Shown: positions 14,577-15,188 of the stretch, one piece after another
Layout: every line of letters begins with the position of its first letter
Position numbering within the stretch: the first letter of the stretch is position 1
Assembly (NCBI GenBank): GCA_037137455.1
Contig: JBAXKG010000059.1
Coordinates: forward strand, 1-15,188
DNA: 15,188 bases
Origin: CAIVAT01 sp037137455
Lineage (GTDB): Bacteria; Bacteroidota; Bacteroidia; Bacteroidales; FEN-979
Direction: 5' to 3'
Program-made: the position numbers and the translations under genes
Notes under the pieces: model-generated
Told to the model about the DNA's origin: nothing
What the model saw: only the letters and a program-made list of their open reading frames with translations
Databases searched by the model: none

Positions 14577-14607
14577 TTTGGCAAATATAATTTTTTTTGT
14601 ACTTTTG
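14577..14607 (+). promoter_or_regulatory. Bacteroidetes-type promoter of tRNA-His
   Basis: TTTG (14577-14580), a 19-base spacer and TACTTTTG (14600-14607) match the consensus exactly. Transcription would begin at about 14613-14615, some seven bases before the tRNA. It overlaps the divergent permease promoter almost completely. Confidence 0.8.
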
Positions 14608-14611
14608 CAAA
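14582..14611 (-). promoter_or_regulatory. Bacteroidetes-type promoter of the peptide permease gene
   Basis: On the minus strand TTTG (14611-14608), an 18-base spacer and TATATTTG (14589-14582) fit the consensus. The ATG at 14556 follows about 25 bases later. The boxes interleave with those of the tRNA-His promoter on the other strand. Confidence 0.65.
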
Positions 14612-14620
14612 CGATTATAT

Positions 14621-14695
14621 GGTGGTCGTAGCTCAGTTGGTTAGAGCGATAGATTGTGGATCTATAGGTCGTGGGTTCAAGCCCCATCTTCCACC
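14621..14695 (+). tRNA. tRNA-His (anticodon GUG), with a mismatched acceptor stem
   Basis: The D arm (GCTC...GAGC), the anticodon arm ATAGA-TTGTGGA-TCTAT with anticodon GTG, and the T arm GTGGG-TTCAAGC-CCCAT are all well formed. A G at 14621 faces the C discriminator at 14695, the extra G-1:C73 pair specific to tRNA-His. CCA is not encoded. The acceptor strands GTGGTCG and CTTCCAC pair at positions 1-4 and 7 but clash at 5:68 (U-U) and 6:67 (C-U). A good promoter lies directly upstream. Confidence 0.9.
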
Positions 14696-14780
14696 CAAAT
14701 TGGAGCTGCCCCCAAAAGGCCGCTTCTTTTTTTTGGCTTAAAACCACAATTGCTATCCGAAAATACTCCTGTTGAAAAAT

Positions 14781-15188
14781 TTATTTTACCTTACCCTGAA
14801 AGGTTGATTGATAATCTTCCCATTTAGTAGTAAGGTAGCTATCCTGCCCGAAAAAGTTAAGAACACATTCGAATGAGGGAGCTGGCTGAAATCCCGGAAC
14901 GGTAGTGATGATCTGTCCCTTTTCATTTAAAAATGTATATGAGGGATACGACATTTTTCCGCGTAGCATCTCATTTGCCAGCTGGTGTGTGCTTCTTCTG
15001 GCAGATGGATCCGGGTTGACAAATTTCACTCCGTCAATGTCAACGGTATCCTTTCTTTCAGCATCAAGTTTTACGCAATAAAAATGATCGTTCATATAGG
15101 CGGCTATTACCGGGTTAGAAAAGGTTTCCGCATCCATTTTCTTGCACCAGCCGCACCATTCGGTGTAAACATCGATAAAAGTTTTTTT
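14781..15188 (-). CDS. Thioredoxin-fold protein with a WCGWCKKM active site (N-terminus beyond window)
   Basis: The frame is open to the right edge, so the start is missing; about 135 residues are visible. The sequence enters with KTFIDVYTEWCGWCKKMD, a thioredoxin-fold strand leading to the redox motif CGWC and KM, as in Thioredoxin_7/DUF255-like proteins of Bacteroidota. Later come VKLDAE, a predicted helix region, a cis-proline site in GKMSYPSYTFLNEKG and the final GFQPAPSFECVLNFFG. Such proteins are usually exported and act as thiol-disulfide reductases or oxidases, but the signal peptide would be outside the window. It ends 85 bases from tRNA-His, convergently. The ATG at 15137 is internal and not the start, since the active site lies upstream of it. 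Confidence 0.8.
   Translation of the reverse strand, partial: KKTFIDVYTEWCGWCKKMDAETFSNPVIAAYMNDHFYCVKLDAERKDTVDIDGVKFVNPDPSARRSTHQLANEMLRGKMSYPSYTFLNEKGQIITTVPGFQPAPSFECVLNFFGQDSYLTTKWEDYQSTFQGKVK

Noticed and set aside
14557..14610. Upstream extension of the permease to 14610
   Set aside because: It would begin inside the divergent promoter region and add a polar stretch absent from OppC-type proteins; the ATG at 14556 is preferred.
14705..14742. Terminator after tRNA-His
   Set aside because: There is a run of eight T, but the only pairing, CCAAAA with TTTTGG, uses the T run itself and leaves a long loop; not convincing.

Overview
The window looks like chromosomal DNA from a member of the Bacteroidota, most likely class Bacteroidia. 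The reasons are a type IX secretion gene (porQ), a DUF4294 gene, an integrase of the Bacteroidetes arm-binding type, tRNA genes without an encoded CCA, and several promoters of the Bacteroidetes form (TTTG, about 19 bases, TAnnTTTG). Most of the content is housekeeping. The only clear mobile-element signal is at the left edge.

Layout. Positions 1-440 hold the N-terminal part of a tyrosine integrase on the minus strand, cut by the window edge. An AT-rich gap (441-633) with short direct and inverted repeats separates it from a tight plus-strand run: porQ, ispH, recF and a DUF721/dciA-like gene (634-4027). Tandem TGAN/octamer repeats lie on both sides of the dciA-like gene. From 4084 to 12653 everything is on the minus strand. 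In transcription order this is: tRNA-Leu(UAG), trigger factor, clpP, clpX, a DUF4294 secreted protein, a large glycosyltransferase fusion, a 2-oxoacid dehydrogenase E2 subunit, a DnaQ-type exonuclease and an FAH-family hydrolase. Upstream of these are tpx (thiol peroxidase) and an OppC/DppC-type permease, also on the minus strand. A plus-strand tRNA-His diverges from the permease. The right edge holds the C-terminal part of a thioredoxin-fold protein, truncated at its N-terminus by the window.

How the genes work together. tig-clpP-clpX is the classic protein-folding and proteolysis cluster and appears to be read through from the tRNA-Leu promoter. recF and the dciA-like gene pair DNA repair with helicase loading. 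E2 and the exonuclease overlap by one base and are probably translationally coupled, although their functions are unrelated.

Points that stand out: a trigger factor whose prolyl-isomerase domain seems replaced by a short acidic linker and which ends in an alternating-histidine tail; a GT2 glycosyltransferase fused to a WbaP-like membrane/Rossmann module whose phosphoglycosyl-transferase catalytic block seems deleted; interlocked divergent promoters between the tRNA-His and permease genes; a tRNA-His with two adjacent acceptor-stem mismatches; and the TGAN repeat arrays. I see no CRISPR array, toxin-antitoxin pair or defence operon. All family calls come from reading the sequence, without database searches.
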